A DNA stretch of 57,743 nt, from the NCBI GenBank assembly GCA_900767835.1, contig CAAGAO010000003.1:1-57743 (forward strand), given 5' to 3'. The notes under the pieces were generated by a model. The model did not search any database. It was given only the letters and a program-made list of their open reading frames with translations, and was not told the DNA's origin. The translations under genes and the position numbers were made by a program. Source of the stretch: Clostridia bacterium (GTDB lineage: Bacteria; Bacillota; Clostridia; Christensenellales; UBA1242). The stretch's first letter is position 1. Each line of letters begins with the position of its first letter. Positions 44,190-53,191 of this stretch are shown in pieces.

Positions 44190-44488
44190 TATTCAATTAC
44201 TCCTCCATATTGTAAGGCAAATTGATGTGATGTGTAAGAACAGCACCAAGCAATCCACCCGGGTTTATGGCTCCTTGTTTCTGTATATGGTCCATAAGGT
44301 GCAGGAGCACCACCTATAACAATCTTTATATGGTTTGCCCCCATATAATACATGTTAATACCATTTTGTCTTAAATTGCCCGGATATGGTGATAATCCAC
44401 TTGGACCAGCAGGTGGTTTTGTTCTAACCGGTGCATTAAATATTAAATTTGACATTAAAGTGTCACCAAACTTGTTTAATGTAAACAT
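44189..44488 (-). CDS. Hypothetical structural protein, 99 residues
   Basis: Short protein rich in Pro, Gly and Tyr (PAGPSGLSPYPGNLRQ, GAPAPYGPYTETRS). The place in the operon suggests a head-tail or tail component. It overlaps the following gene by one base and has AGGAG upstream. Confidence 0.6.
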   Translation of the reverse strand: MFTLNKFGDTLMSNLIFNAPVRTKPPAGPSGLSPYPGNLRQNGINMYYMGANHIKIVIGGAPAPYGPYTETRSHKPGWIAWCCSYTSHQFALQYGGVIE

Positions 44489-44499
44489 AAACTACTCCT

Positions 44500-44829
44500 T
44501 TATTGTAATGCTAGAATAGTGTCTTTAATTTTCCTATGTTTATTTTTTAGTGGTGCAACATCTTGTGTAAATATACCCATTACAAGGTAGATAACGCCCT
44601 CAAATTCGCACCTTACTTGTGATGCCTTAATATTTGTTGGCAACTTGTCTTTCGTGGCTAATTCTAGTGTTTGTCCTTGTGAGGCAAAGCCAGAGCCTAC
44701 AAAAGAGCCATTAACATATCTCTTGCTATTTTTTTTACACTTTATGCTTGTTATAAATTCATCGTCTAATGTGTAAAGTTTGGCATCAAGGTTATAGCCT
44801 ATTTCATTTTTCATTGGCTTATACCTCAC
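44500..44829 (-). CDS. Head-tail joining-type protein, 109 residues
   Basis: A compact beta-rich protein (YNLDAKLYTLDDEFITSIKC...VRCEFEGVIYLVMGIF) between the connector and tail genes. Size and place fit a head-closure or stopper protein; the family is not confirmed. Overlaps the upstream gene by 11 bases. Confidence 0.55.
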   Translation of the reverse strand: MRYKPMKNEIGYNLDAKLYTLDDEFITSIKCKKNSKRYVNGSFVGSGFASQGQTLELATKDKLPTNIKASQVRCEFEGVIYLVMGIFTQDVAPLKNKHRKIKDTILALQ

Positions 44830-45253
44830 CCATTAAAAGATTAGGTCTTGCACTTTTTAATATTTCCACAACCTTTGGTGCCAATATTTTTGGTATTATT
44901 CTTTCTTTATCAACTACCACTAATTGCCCATCAGCATTAACATTTGAGCCATCGGCAACTCCATAATCACCATTGGCATTAAGCATATACTTTAATTCTG
45001 CTATAAGGCACCTTTTAATAGGTTTTTGCAAGTAATCGATATAATCAACAATAATGCCATCTTTTAGTGATTTGCCACCTATTTTGTAGATTCTATTATA
45101 AACATTTTCGTGTGCAGCATTAAGCCAATCCCTTGCCTCAACATCTTGTTCAGCCCCAAGTTCAGTTTTTAAGTCAATACCGGTTGCACTCTTAAATTCT
45201 TCATCATTTAATGTTACCGGGTAATCATAAAGTGTGCTATCAATCTCAATCAT
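44819..45253 (-). CDS. Head-tail connector-type protein, 144 residues
   Basis: A mostly helical protein (EARDWLNAAHENVYNRIYKI, DYLQKPIKRCLIAELKYMLN) located after the DnaT-like protein. Helical proteins of this size and order are typical adaptors. Overlaps its downstream neighbour. Confidence 0.55.
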   Translation of the reverse strand: MIEIDSTLYDYPVTLNDEEFKSATGIDLKTELGAEQDVEARDWLNAAHENVYNRIYKIGGKSLKDGIIVDYIDYLQKPIKRCLIAELKYMLNANGDYGVADGSNVNADGQLVVVDKERIIPKILAPKVVEILKSARPNLLMGEV

Positions 45254-45255
45254 AA

Positions 45256-45657
45256 TTAAAATCCTCCCATCTTAAATCCACCACAAGTCCATCTACGCAA
45301 CTTTTGTTCTGCAAATGCACTTGTTAAAATTTTACCATCTCTTGCCTTTGCCCCAATTGAAACAAGCAATAATTCAACAGCATTAACCACTTGTGCATCT
45401 TTAACCTCTTTTGGTATTTGATTAAACCTATAAAAATCCGACTTTCTTGGAAATTGTAAAGGTTGATTATAAAACAATTTTGCCCCGGCAACAGGTAAGG
45501 TTTCCATTTCTTCTGTGCTATTGATTAGCAATTGTTCCTTTTGTTCATTGGTTAAGCCTGCCCAATAGGCAGCAAAATCACCAATAGGATAGTTGCTTTT
45601 TACAAGTTTGTTTGCCTCATCTAATGTGCAATATGTATTAACTCCTATTTCTAACAT
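45256..45657 (-). CDS. Phage head-tail adaptor (DnaT-like domain)
   Basis: A 133-residue protein beginning MLEIGVNTYCTLDEANKLV with AAYWAGLTNEQKEQLLINST and a LQFPRKSDF segment, the pattern of the phage 'DnaT-like ssDNA-binding' family that is found directly after major capsid genes and acts as a connector. Clear RBS (TAGGAG). Confidence 0.75.
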   Translation of the reverse strand: MLEIGVNTYCTLDEANKLVKSNYPIGDFAAYWAGLTNEQKEQLLINSTEEMETLPVAGAKLFYNQPLQFPRKSDFYRFNQIPKEVKDAQVVNAVELLLVSIGAKARDGKILTSAFAEQKLRRWTCGGFKMGGF

Positions 45658-45731
45658 GTTTTAACTCCTATAAATTTGATTAGGCTACCAACGGGCTTGC
45701 ACCATTGCTATGGTTTCTTAACAATAGCCAT

Positions 45732-45759
45732 AAAAAATGGTAGCAATTCGCTACCATTT
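45732..45759 (-). terminator. Terminator after the major capsid gene
   Basis: A perfect 10-bp stem AAATGGTAGC/GCTACCATTT with a 5-nt loop, followed by T on the minus strand, nine bases past the capsid stop. It would let capsid be made in excess over downstream tail genes. Confidence 0.85.
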
Positions 45760-45767
45760 TATAAATA

Positions 45768-46844
45768 TTAAACATTGTATTGAGTCCAAGTAATTGTGCT
45801 ACCATCTTTTGTAGCAGTAAACATATCACCGGCACTATAATCAACATCACCAATTTTAACTGCTTTTGTAGCAATGTAAATTGTATTTGTTGCAACATTT
45901 GCAGCAGTTGTTGGCAAAGCGTCAACTGTAACAACTTTTGTATGTGTTGCGTCAATTGTAATACCTACAACAATCAAATCGCCAGCAAGTGTTTTTGTTC
46001 CACGAGAACTAAACAATTCAACAGCAAAATCATTTGAAAGTGGGATTTTTTCACAATCATATTCATCAATTATAACAGGTTGTGCGACAGATTCTTTTGC
46101 CATGATAATGTAGTCAACTTTCTTTGGTAAGTAATTTTCACTAAACATTACAACACCATTTATTCCTGTCAATTCTTTATCTTCAACAGAGAAATTGATG
46201 TTGTGCAATGTATTAAGTCTAGTTTTAAGTTTGCTGTAAACATTTGGGTCTAATACTCCACCAATGAAATCTCTATCAACACCATTAACAAACTTGTTTT
46301 CTGTTTTTTCCAATGGGATGATAGCACTTTCTAATTGGCTATCAATTGTTTCAGCATTTGCACCACTTGAAATACCGGCTACAATTTTACCTTTCATTTT
46401 CAACTCATCACCACAAAGTGCTCCCAAATAAGCCTCTGTCCAGAAATCTTTTTCAATATTTCTTTTAAGTGTTGATTGGTGGTTTGTTTTTCTTTTGTTC
46501 AAAAGGTTAATAACAGAGGCATCAAGACCAAATCTTTCTGCATCTTTCTTGGTTACCTCTTCAACAATTTCCTTGTCTTTATCAAGGTTTACAGGAATTT
46601 CAGGTGCTTGGATTTTATCACCTTTACCTGCTGTTCTAGCAGTTCCATAATCTTTCTCTTCACTATTTACAAAACGCTTAAAGGCATAAGACCCTGCTTT
46701 TTCATCAAGGTTTGCATTTTGCGATTTGAATTTGAAAGAGTTACCACTTTTTTGCAAATTTTCAACGATGCCTGCTTGCATTTCGTTTAATTTTGCCTGT
46801 GTATTTTCATCTTCAAAAATACTAATTGCATTTGTTCTAGACAT
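45768..46844 (-). CDS. Major capsid protein
   Basis: A 358-residue protein. The order scaffold-capsid-terminator-connectors, the length, and an HK97-like architecture (helical N-arm, then beta-rich domains, with IIMAKESVAQPVIIDEYDCEKIPLS) identify the shell protein. The last ~70 residues (TIDATHTKVVTVDALPTTA) look like an added surface domain of Ig or carbohydrate-binding type. RBS AGGAGG upstream of ATG. Confidence 0.85.
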   Translation of the reverse strand: MSRTNAISIFEDENTQAKLNEMQAGIVENLQKSGNSFKFKSQNANLDEKAGSYAFKRFVNSEEKDYGTARTAGKGDKIQAPEIPVNLDKDKEIVEEVTKKDAERFGLDASVINLLNKRKTNHQSTLKRNIEKDFWTEAYLGALCGDELKMKGKIVAGISSGANAETIDSQLESAIIPLEKTENKFVNGVDRDFIGGVLDPNVYSKLKTRLNTLHNINFSVEDKELTGINGVVMFSENYLPKKVDYIIMAKESVAQPVIIDEYDCEKIPLSNDFAVELFSSRGTKTLAGDLIVVGITIDATHTKVVTVDALPTTAANVATNTIYIATKAVKIGDVDYSAGDMFTATKDGSTITWTQYNV

Positions 46845-46867
46845 ATTTTTATCCTCCTACTATTTGT

Positions 46868-47419
46868 CTATATAACATTTGTTTTTGCAGATTTGGTTTG
46901 TTCACTAGGATTAGTAGAATTAGCCGGGAAATCTGCACCCTTTTTAATACTATTTGCAGGAATATCAAACAAAAAGCCGTTGTCTTTTTTGATTTCAGCC
47001 AATTGTTCATCTAGTCCACCAATAGCATCAGCATCAAAAGTGAGTTTTGAACAGTCTAACAAAGCCTTAACAGTTATTGGATTTTTAGCCTTGCCATCTT
47101 TAAGGGCTTGCATAAGCCTATAATCATTAAAGGCATCATCCTTTGCTTTAAGTTGCTTTTGATATTCGGCATCTTTTTCATCAAGTTGCTTTTTCCATTC
47201 TTCGGCACCTTTTTGCTTTTCGGCTCTTTCTGCCAATTTTGCCTGTAATTCTTTTAGTTTATTATTACTACTATTAAACACAGGTTTTGGAACAGTAGTT
47301 TTGCCCACATAAGCGTTTACACCACTCTCCAATGCTTTTAGTTTTTCAGCATCAAAGTCAGCACCTAGCACGCCGCTTAATACATCTGCTAGGGTTTGTT
47401 TCTTTTCGTTATTATCCAT
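46868..47419 (-). CDS. Capsid scaffolding protein
   Basis: A 183-residue, highly charged helical protein (KLKELQAKLAERAEKQKGAEEWKKQ) directly before the capsid gene, as in GP20-like scaffolds of Bacillota phages. N-terminal DVLSGVLGADFDAEKLKALE is typical. It guides procapsid assembly and leaves the shell afterwards. RBS AAAAGGAG. Confidence 0.8.
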   Translation of the reverse strand: MDNNEKKQTLADVLSGVLGADFDAEKLKALESGVNAYVGKTTVPKPVFNSSNNKLKELQAKLAERAEKQKGAEEWKKQLDEKDAEYQKQLKAKDDAFNDYRLMQALKDGKAKNPITVKALLDCSKLTFDADAIGGLDEQLAEIKKDNGFLFDIPANSIKKGADFPANSTNPSEQTKSAKTNVI

Positions 47420-47519
47420 AACATACTCCTTTTTATTCCGGTGGTTCCGGTAATGGCTTGCTAATCATACCAAGCAAGTGTGGTTTCAATCCTAGTTTTA
47501 TGCCATACGGTAGGGCAAC

Positions 47520-47536
47520 AAAAAAGGCAAAGCCTT
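47520..47536 (-). terminator. Second terminator upstream of scaffold gene
   Basis: AAGGC-TTT-GCCTT followed by T on the minus strand. Together with 47561-47590 it forms a tandem terminator within the 281-base gap between the minor capsid and scaffold genes. Confidence 0.55.
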
Positions 47537-47560
47537 AACTTTACCTTGAATTGTTAAAAT

Positions 47561-47590
47561 AAAAAAGCAAATAGTAAATACTACTTGCTT
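47561..47590 (-). terminator. Strong terminator after the structured leader
   Basis: On the minus strand AAGCAAGTAGTA pairs over 12 positions (one G-T) with TACTATTTGCTT around a 2-nt loop (47565-47590) and runs into T. It directly follows the structured element at 47599-47680. Confidence 0.8.
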
Positions 47591-47598
47591 AAAAATGG

Positions 47599-47680
47599 TG
47601 ATGGCTGTGGGTGTAGCCCCTCCCACGTCTCTTTTAACCCAATGGGTGTGTAGATGCTACATTTCTCTACCTAGCCATCA
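47599..47680 (-). ncRNA. Structured intergenic RNA candidate
   Basis: An 82-nt GC-richer block closed by a perfect 8-bp stem TGATGGCT/AGCCATCA. Inside, on the minus strand, GTAG/CTAC, ACCC/GGGT and GTGGG/CCCAC can form hairpins, and GTAGC can alternatively pair with GCTAC. A terminator follows within ten bases. It may be a small RNA, an attenuator or a ribozyme-like element. The stretch TTAAAAG...GTGGGAGGGGC faintly recalls twister ribozymes but lacks a clear cleavage site. Confidence 0.5.
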
Positions 47681-47700
47681 TAAGAATTATAACACAAGCA

Positions 47701-49113
47701 TTATTTTTTGTAAAGCACTGTGTTATTTTTCACCATTTGTTGCAATCTCTTATTGCCAATTTGATATGTTGTTAGTATTGTGTTAGATAATCGGCTTGTA
47801 ATTGTGCTTACCTTTATAACCAAACAAGCGCTTTTGTTGCCTGCTTTACCTATAACCAAGATAGTGTTTTTATTTTTATTATCCTTAAAAATATAATCCG
47901 GGTTGTTTATTATACTAGGAATTTGGTCTTTAATTTCCATATAAAAATCATTATGCGTGTTTTTACCCGGGGCAATGTGTCTTTCATATTGTTTTTGGGT
48001 AATGATTAAATTTGTGCTTTTTATTGGAAATGGTAAATCAGTATAAGCATTTGATTTTATTTCAGTTATGGCAATCGGTTTGCTATTTGGCAATTTATCA
48101 ACAGCCTGTAAGGTTTTGTGAATTTCAACATATCTTGGCGTTTTCTTTGCATGTGCAGTTCTAAATTTGGGCAATGTGTTTAGTTGGCTAGGTAAATCTT
48201 TGCCAAGTTCAACCTTTGCTTTGTTGTATTCTTTTGTCGCATCCCAAACCCTATGATTAAATGCTTGAGCATTTTGATATTGTTGCCTTTGGGTTTCTGT
48301 TCTTTGGTCTAGTTCATAATCTCTATTGCTAGCCTTTTGCAGTTCCAAAGTTTCTTTTTCAGTGTGGTTTTCCATAAAGTATGGTCTTAACATACATCTA
48401 CAATGTGGGTGTATGCAAGTATAACCATTTTTGAATAAAACATTATAAACACTCGGGTAATTGGGGTCTTTGCCACTAATACAATAAATTCTATTACCCA
48501 ATGTTGAGCAAGTTTTACAACTACTATGATTTGGTGCCATAAACACATAATCAGTGCCGAGTTTAATAGCATTATCTATTGCTGTGGCATTTTGTGTTTC
48601 ATTCCTTGCTGTTCTTGTTGCCATCATAAAATATTTATCTAATGGCATTTTTGCACCATTTCTATATGTAACTCCAACACCACCATTGCTTATAAATTCA
48701 TTTTGTAATGCCTTTTTAACATCTGTAATGTGTGTTGGCGCTTGTTTGTAAGGCTTAATGGTTTTTTTGAATTGTTGCATTAGTTCTTTTTCAGCACAAA
48801 CAAGGTTTGAGTTTAGTTCTATATAGGTTTGGCTTTGCATTTTATTTACAAGGGCTTTATTTGGGCTTAAATCATGTGTTTTTGATATTTCCTTTACATC
48901 TTCTTTAACTACACCCAAATAGTTGCTTGTTACCTTTCTTATGTTGTTAAACTCAACTGCTATATAGGCACCCATAAAATACAATAACTCATCTAAACTT
49001 TGAACATTGGCTTTTTGAATTGCTTTGTAAACATTCCTATTAAGATTACCAACCTTTTTAACCAAACTTTCTTGCAAGGGTTCATATTTGGTGCTAATAG
49101 GATTTTTTTTCAT
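47701..49113 (-). CDS. Phage minor capsid protein (MuF-like) with C-terminal nuclease domain
   Basis: A 470-residue protein. The middle (ATRTARNETQNATAIDNAIK, then HSSCKTCSTLGNRIYCI and HPHCRCMLRPYF) is the minor capsid/MuF-like core with a probable zinc site. The last ~105 residues (LIITQKQYERHIAPGKNTHN...IIKNPDYI-like...LVIKVSTI...NTVLYKK) resemble the barnase/EndoU/colicin/RelE-like nuclease domains that cap many phage MuF proteins. Such a domain could be injected with DNA or act against competitors. It overlaps the portal gene by one base. Confidence 0.8.
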   Translation of the reverse strand: MKKNPISTKYEPLQESLVKKVGNLNRNVYKAIQKANVQSLDELLYFMGAYIAVEFNNIRKVTSNYLGVVKEDVKEISKTHDLSPNKALVNKMQSQTYIELNSNLVCAEKELMQQFKKTIKPYKQAPTHITDVKKALQNEFISNGGVGVTYRNGAKMPLDKYFMMATRTARNETQNATAIDNAIKLGTDYVFMAPNHSSCKTCSTLGNRIYCISGKDPNYPSVYNVLFKNGYTCIHPHCRCMLRPYFMENHTEKETLELQKASNRDYELDQRTETQRQQYQNAQAFNHRVWDATKEYNKAKVELGKDLPSQLNTLPKFRTAHAKKTPRYVEIHKTLQAVDKLPNSKPIAITEIKSNAYTDLPFPIKSTNLIITQKQYERHIAPGKNTHNDFYMEIKDQIPSIINNPDYIFKDNKNKNTILVIGKAGNKSACLVIKVSTITSRLSNTILTTYQIGNKRLQQMVKNNTVLYKK

Positions 49114-50597
49114 TATTCACCCTCATCGTCATTAGGTGTTGGGCTTGAAAAACCACCAAACATAGATGCTTGCTTTTTTGAGTTTCTTTCATCGACTTTT
49201 TCAGCAATCTCCTTTGCCATTTCTTGTGTTAGGTTAAACCTATCCACATTTTCTTGTTCTGGAGTGCTTAAATCAGCGTTAATCTTCATAGTTGCTTTTT
49301 CAATCTCTTGCTTTTCATCGTTTGGCAAGCCATCATACCAATCAATAGTTATATCTTCTGGTTCAATCTTTTGCCCATTCAACTGTGCAACAGAAGATAA
49401 TATTTTCTTTAATTCATTTGTAATATCATTTGTTATACGCCTTGCCTTTGCTAATGGCTTTACAAATGTTGCTTTCATGGTTTCCCAAGCAATATTGGTG
49501 CTTTTGCCTGCTGCCTCATAAATTGGACCCATTTCACTAACCTTATAAAGTTGTTCAAATAAAAGGTTTAATTCATTAAAACATGCAACTAATTGACCAT
49601 CCCAAGTTAAATAACCGGGAATTGGGTCACCTTGGTTAAGTGCATAAGTGTTTCCTCCGCCTACTTTGAGTTGCCATTCACCCTTGCTATTCTGTTCAAA
49701 TGCACTTAAAGCAGCATAAACATCTGGTCTAGTGTGTTTATCTAGAATAATAGCAATTTGCCCTAATCTAGCCCAAATTTCAGCCAATATTGGGTCAAGG
49801 CTAGCATAATCATCATGCCCGTAACAACTATCACTTGTTACAAGTTGGTGCATTGACCTTACTGCAAAATCACTAATACCTGTTTTAACCTCTTCATCTT
49901 TGCCTATTTGTTGTTTAATAATAAACCTTTGTAAATCTAGGTTTGTTCTTCCACTTGGCAACTTGAAATTAGGGTCTTTTTTGATAGGTTCTAATTTGAA
50001 TATTTTTTTTATGTAATATCCCTCATAGTGAATTTGCACTCTTAATTCCCATTTTGGTTTTTCTTCGGTGCTATCTTCTAGTTCAACAGGTGTGGCAAGG
50101 ACTATGTTAAGTAAATGGTCTTTATCATCCACATCAACAACCTTAAAAAGGCTTGATGGTTGCACAACAGCCACTGCTGGTGCTCCACTGCCATCTTTAT
50201 TTTCTTGTGAATAAACACGAGAAACAGCATCACCTTGTCTTGAAATATCAATTACCCATTGTCTAATTTTATTATAAAAGTCAACAGAGGTGACTAATTT
50301 TTCAAAATTCTTATCTTTCTCACACTTAATTGTAGGTTGTTCACCACAAACTAAATCTGCAATTGAAACACTTGTTAATTTATGATAATTCAAATCTATT
50401 GGGTAGCCAATAATATCCGAGTAATCGTTCAATATTCTAATAATTCTTCGATTGGAATCCTTGAACTCCTTTTTACTTACAAGGTATGTGCTATCATTAA
50501 ATAAAAGTAAATTATCTTTATAATTTTGCAAACGTTCTGTTTCACAAACAGGTGGAAAAATCTTGTTTGGTTGTATAAAACTTAAATCGTTAAGCAT
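49113..50597 (-). CDS. Portal protein
   Basis: A 494-residue portal of the gp6/SPP1 type: wing region with DFYNKIRQWVIDISRQGDAV, a stem-like MHQLVTSDSCYGHDDY and a C-terminal acidic tail. It follows the large terminase and precedes the MuF-like gene, the standard order. Twelve copies would form the DNA channel at one capsid vertex. RBS GGAG upstream of ATG. Confidence 0.85.
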   Translation of the reverse strand: MLNDLSFIQPNKIFPPVCETERLQNYKDNLLLFNDSTYLVSKKEFKDSNRRIIRILNDYSDIIGYPIDLNYHKLTSVSIADLVCGEQPTIKCEKDKNFEKLVTSVDFYNKIRQWVIDISRQGDAVSRVYSQENKDGSGAPAVAVVQPSSLFKVVDVDDKDHLLNIVLATPVELEDSTEEKPKWELRVQIHYEGYYIKKIFKLEPIKKDPNFKLPSGRTNLDLQRFIIKQQIGKDEEVKTGISDFAVRSMHQLVTSDSCYGHDDYASLDPILAEIWARLGQIAIILDKHTRPDVYAALSAFEQNSKGEWQLKVGGGNTYALNQGDPIPGYLTWDGQLVACFNELNLLFEQLYKVSEMGPIYEAAGKSTNIAWETMKATFVKPLAKARRITNDITNELKKILSSVAQLNGQKIEPEDITIDWYDGLPNDEKQEIEKATMKINADLSTPEQENVDRFNLTQEMAKEIAEKVDERNSKKQASMFGGFSSPTPNDDEGE

Positions 50598-50606
50598 AAT
50601 TAACTC

Positions 50607-51917
50607 CTATCTTTTAATATTTATTCGACCTACCCCATTAGATTGTATTATATCTTCTAGTGCATAACGCACATCATCAATGGCGTGGTTGTTCTTATCT
50701 GGGTAACTACTTTTGAAATTACCATCTTTTGTTTGTTCATACTCATAACCAACAAACTCTCTATAAGCATTTGGGCATTTAATTTGGTCAATAAAGATAT
50801 TGTTTAGAGATTGCAACCATTTAATACCATGGTCAACACTACCCGGACCTTTCTTGACGCCGGTAACATTTAATCCCCTACTTACTAATTCACTATTGCT
50901 CCTAGGTTCGGCAGAATCAGCCCTTATAAGCATGTTATTTGGGTTATGTTGCCTAATTAAGTTAGCAAGTTGGTCATAAGATATGCCATACTCATATATT
51001 TCATCAAAAATATATAAGTCTTTTTTATTTCTATCATAATAAACGCCATGTGATGCAGTTGGGTCCACAGCAAAACCCCAATCCAAACCTCTGTAAACAT
51101 AGCCAAAAGTGTCTATTATTTCTTGTGTCATGTTTAATGCCTTAACATTGGCAAATACTTGACCACCCGTGCCGGTAATTTCCCCCAAATACTCATGTTC
51201 ATAAGCCCTTGGGTTTGTCTTTTTTAATTGTTCGGCATCTTCAATAAATTGTTCACCTAACCATTCTTTTGGAACAGTTAGATAGGTGCTATGATGGACC
51301 AATGTGTTTTTTACAATGCCTTTTGCAATATTGCTTTGTAGGTCAATAATAAATCTATTAACCCAATGGTCAACAGTTTGTGGTGGGTTGTATGAATAAA
51401 ATCTTATAGCCCTTTTCAAACCTGCACGTGTTAATGATTGTTGCACCTTTCTTATTTCAGCAATGCCATCAAAGGCATCTAACTCTTCAAACCATTGGTA
51501 TTTGAAATAGCCACTTACCAACTTAACAGATTTGAATTTGCTAGGGTCATCGCAACCCCTACAATAAATCCTTTGCCCTGTTGGTAAATATGTAAATGAG
51601 TGGTTATTTTTATTAGATTTCCAATATTGTGTTACTTGCAAAATATCTATTGCCCATTGTATTTGGTTAAAAACACCGGTTTCTATACTTGTGCCAACTT
51701 TCATTATGCACATAGCATTTGCCAATGGGTCAGCCATCATGCCATTAACTATTTCAATGCTTGGTGTTGAGGATTTGCAGGACCCACGCCCACCTTTTAG
51801 ATAATAATCGCTGTAAATCCCATTTTTAATATAGTTATGAACATTAAAAAAAGCAGGGGCTAAAACCTTGCTTAATTGGACTACCGGTTGTGCTTGATTG
51901 TATAACAAACTAATCAC
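50607..51917 (-). CDS. terL: Terminase large subunit
   Basis: A 436-residue PBSX-type terminase. The ATPase P-loop region is KGGRGSCKSSTPSIEI, with a Walker B-like KYQWFEELDAFDGI; the nuclease half has YRGLDWGFAVDPTASHGVYY and IRADSAEPRS. Both activities seem intact. It starts at GTG, overlapping the small subunit gene. It packages DNA into procapsids through the portal. Confidence 0.93.
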   Translation of the reverse strand: MISLLYNQAQPVVQLSKVLAPAFFNVHNYIKNGIYSDYYLKGGRGSCKSSTPSIEIVNGMMADPLANAMCIMKVGTSIETGVFNQIQWAIDILQVTQYWKSNKNNHSFTYLPTGQRIYCRGCDDPSKFKSVKLVSGYFKYQWFEELDAFDGIAEIRKVQQSLTRAGLKRAIRFYSYNPPQTVDHWVNRFIIDLQSNIAKGIVKNTLVHHSTYLTVPKEWLGEQFIEDAEQLKKTNPRAYEHEYLGEITGTGGQVFANVKALNMTQEIIDTFGYVYRGLDWGFAVDPTASHGVYYDRNKKDLYIFDEIYEYGISYDQLANLIRQHNPNNMLIRADSAEPRSNSELVSRGLNVTGVKKGPGSVDHGIKWLQSLNNIFIDQIKCPNAYREFVGYEYEQTKDGNFKSSYPDKNNHAIDDVRYALEDIIQSNGVGRINIKR

Positions 51918-52416
51918 CTATGTTTTGGGTGGGGTCTTGTGGAATATCATCAATTATTTGTGGAGGGTTCATGTTTTGGACTTTTTCAACAAATAAACCA
52001 TATCTTTTGCCCAACAATTCAGCAGCCTTATTTACATCACTAATTCTAGTTGGTATTGGCACAGCCACCGGGGACTCTGCATCTTTCACAACCTTTTTAC
52101 CATTCTTGTCATAATGGGTTTGGTGTGTTTTCAATGTAACCACAACTGTATCAGTTTCTTCACGCCTTAAAACACGTGTTAAAGTTTGTAACACTTCGTC
52201 TTGTTCGGCAATGAGTTTGTCCTGCTTTTCTTCCATAATTTTTGCAAGACAATTTTGAACCTTAACATTTGCTAACAATCGTGCTGCTTGTTCACATGCT
52301 GTTTTTCTACTGTAACCTGCTCTAATTGCCGCTTGTGTTCCATTAAGGTCCTTAATGTATTCTTGGCAGAATAATAATTGTTTTGGTGTTAAGTTTTCTT
52401 GTTGCTTATTTTCCAT
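51910..52416 (-). CDS. terS: Terminase small subunit
   Basis: A 168-residue protein beginning with the terminase_2-type DNA-binding domain: LTPKQLLFCQEYIKDLNGTQAAIRAGYSRKTA, an HTH. The rest includes a coiled region and VAVPIPTRISDVNKAAELLGKRYGLF. It recognises the packaging site. The gene overlaps terL by eight bases. Confidence 0.9.
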   Translation of the reverse strand: MENKQQENLTPKQLLFCQEYIKDLNGTQAAIRAGYSRKTACEQAARLLANVKVQNCLAKIMEEKQDKLIAEQDEVLQTLTRVLRREETDTVVVTLKTHQTHYDKNGKKVVKDAESPVAVPIPTRISDVNKAAELLGKRYGLFVEKVQNMNPPQIIDDIPQDPTQNIGD

Positions 52417-52426
52417 TACACGCTTG

Positions 52427-52518
52427 TTATATTATAATAATATATAATATATAATATATATAAATAAATAATAATTATTAAATAAATAATAAATAATAAT
52501 ATTATATATAATAATAAA
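52427..52518. repeat. Pure A/T low-complexity tract
   Basis: Ninety-two consecutive bases contain only A and T, built from TAATA and ATATA units, directly upstream of the small terminase gene. It is a strongly bendable or melting segment and could hold the packaging site or a late promoter; no further signal is readable. Confidence 0.85.
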
Positions 52519-52554
52519 CTACCTATTACCTAGTAATAATAACTATTACATTAT

Positions 52555-52881
52555 TTATTCATCCCCTTTGTTATCACTATTACTATTTGCACCATCAACT
52601 GTTTTTTCAATCTCTTGTGCATCTAGTTCGTTTGTGCTAACAACTTCTGCCACATTATTAGCAACCAACTCGGAAACAACAGCAACCTCTTCAACACTAG
52701 CACTATCACCACTATTAACAGCAACCATGCCTGTGTCTTTGTCTACACCTACTATGCCATTGTTTGTTTTGTAAACCATTAAGTCGCCATCATCTTCAAA
52801 GCCCAAATCTGGCAAAGATTCTATTTCTTCTTTTTTGACAACTGCAACTAATGTTTCATCTTGGTTTTTCTCTTCTTCCAT
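52555..52881 (-). CDS. Acidic hypothetical phage protein, 108 residues
   Basis: Starts at ATG 52881 after AAGGAG. Very acidic throughout (VSTNELDAQEIEKTVDGA), with no aromatic core after residue ~40, so probably disordered or a coiled scaffold. I do not recognise it. Located upstream of terS, where DNA-mimic and regulatory proteins also occur. Confidence 0.6.
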   Translation of the reverse strand: MEEEKNQDETLVAVVKKEEIESLPDLGFEDDGDLMVYKTNNGIVGVDKDTGMVAVNSGDSASVEEVAVVSELVANNVAEVVSTNELDAQEIEKTVDGANSNSDNKGDE

Positions 52882-53006
52882 ATTTAACTCCTTATATAAA
52901 TTTACCAACCTAAAATCCCACCAAAACCTAATCATTTGTTGGTAGCGTTTTGCCCTGCAATCTAACACCGGGTGTGTTATCAATGTTAATTGCAACTCCT
53001 AAAAAT

Positions 53007-53032
53007 AGAAAAAACACCTCAAAAAGGTGTTT
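53007..53032 (-). terminator. Terminator upstream of the acidic protein
   Basis: AAACACCT/AGGTGTTT, 8 bp with a 5-nt loop, followed by T on the minus strand. Confidence 0.7.
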
Positions 53033-53163
53033 CCTATCCATACTTTGTGCCTATTATAATATAACACATTATTTCTGCTGTTACAAGTGTTTAATACCTG
53101 CTAAAAATGTGCAAAAGTGTTCAAAAGTGTGTAATTTGTGCAGTCTTTTAGTTATTGACAATA

Positions 53164-53191
53164 AAAAAGTTGGCAATTTTACCAACTTTTT
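53164..53191 (-). terminator. Terminator of the early operon
   Basis: AAAAAGTTGG/CCAACTTTTT, 10 bp with an 8-nt loop, eleven bases past the stop of the gene at 53202. Works in both directions. Confidence 0.8.

Noticed and set aside
47599..47680. tRNA or twister ribozyme call for the structured element
   Set aside because: There is an acceptor-like stem, but no T-loop consensus or clear anticodon arm; the twister-like stretch lacks the expected cleavage-site pattern after the first stem.
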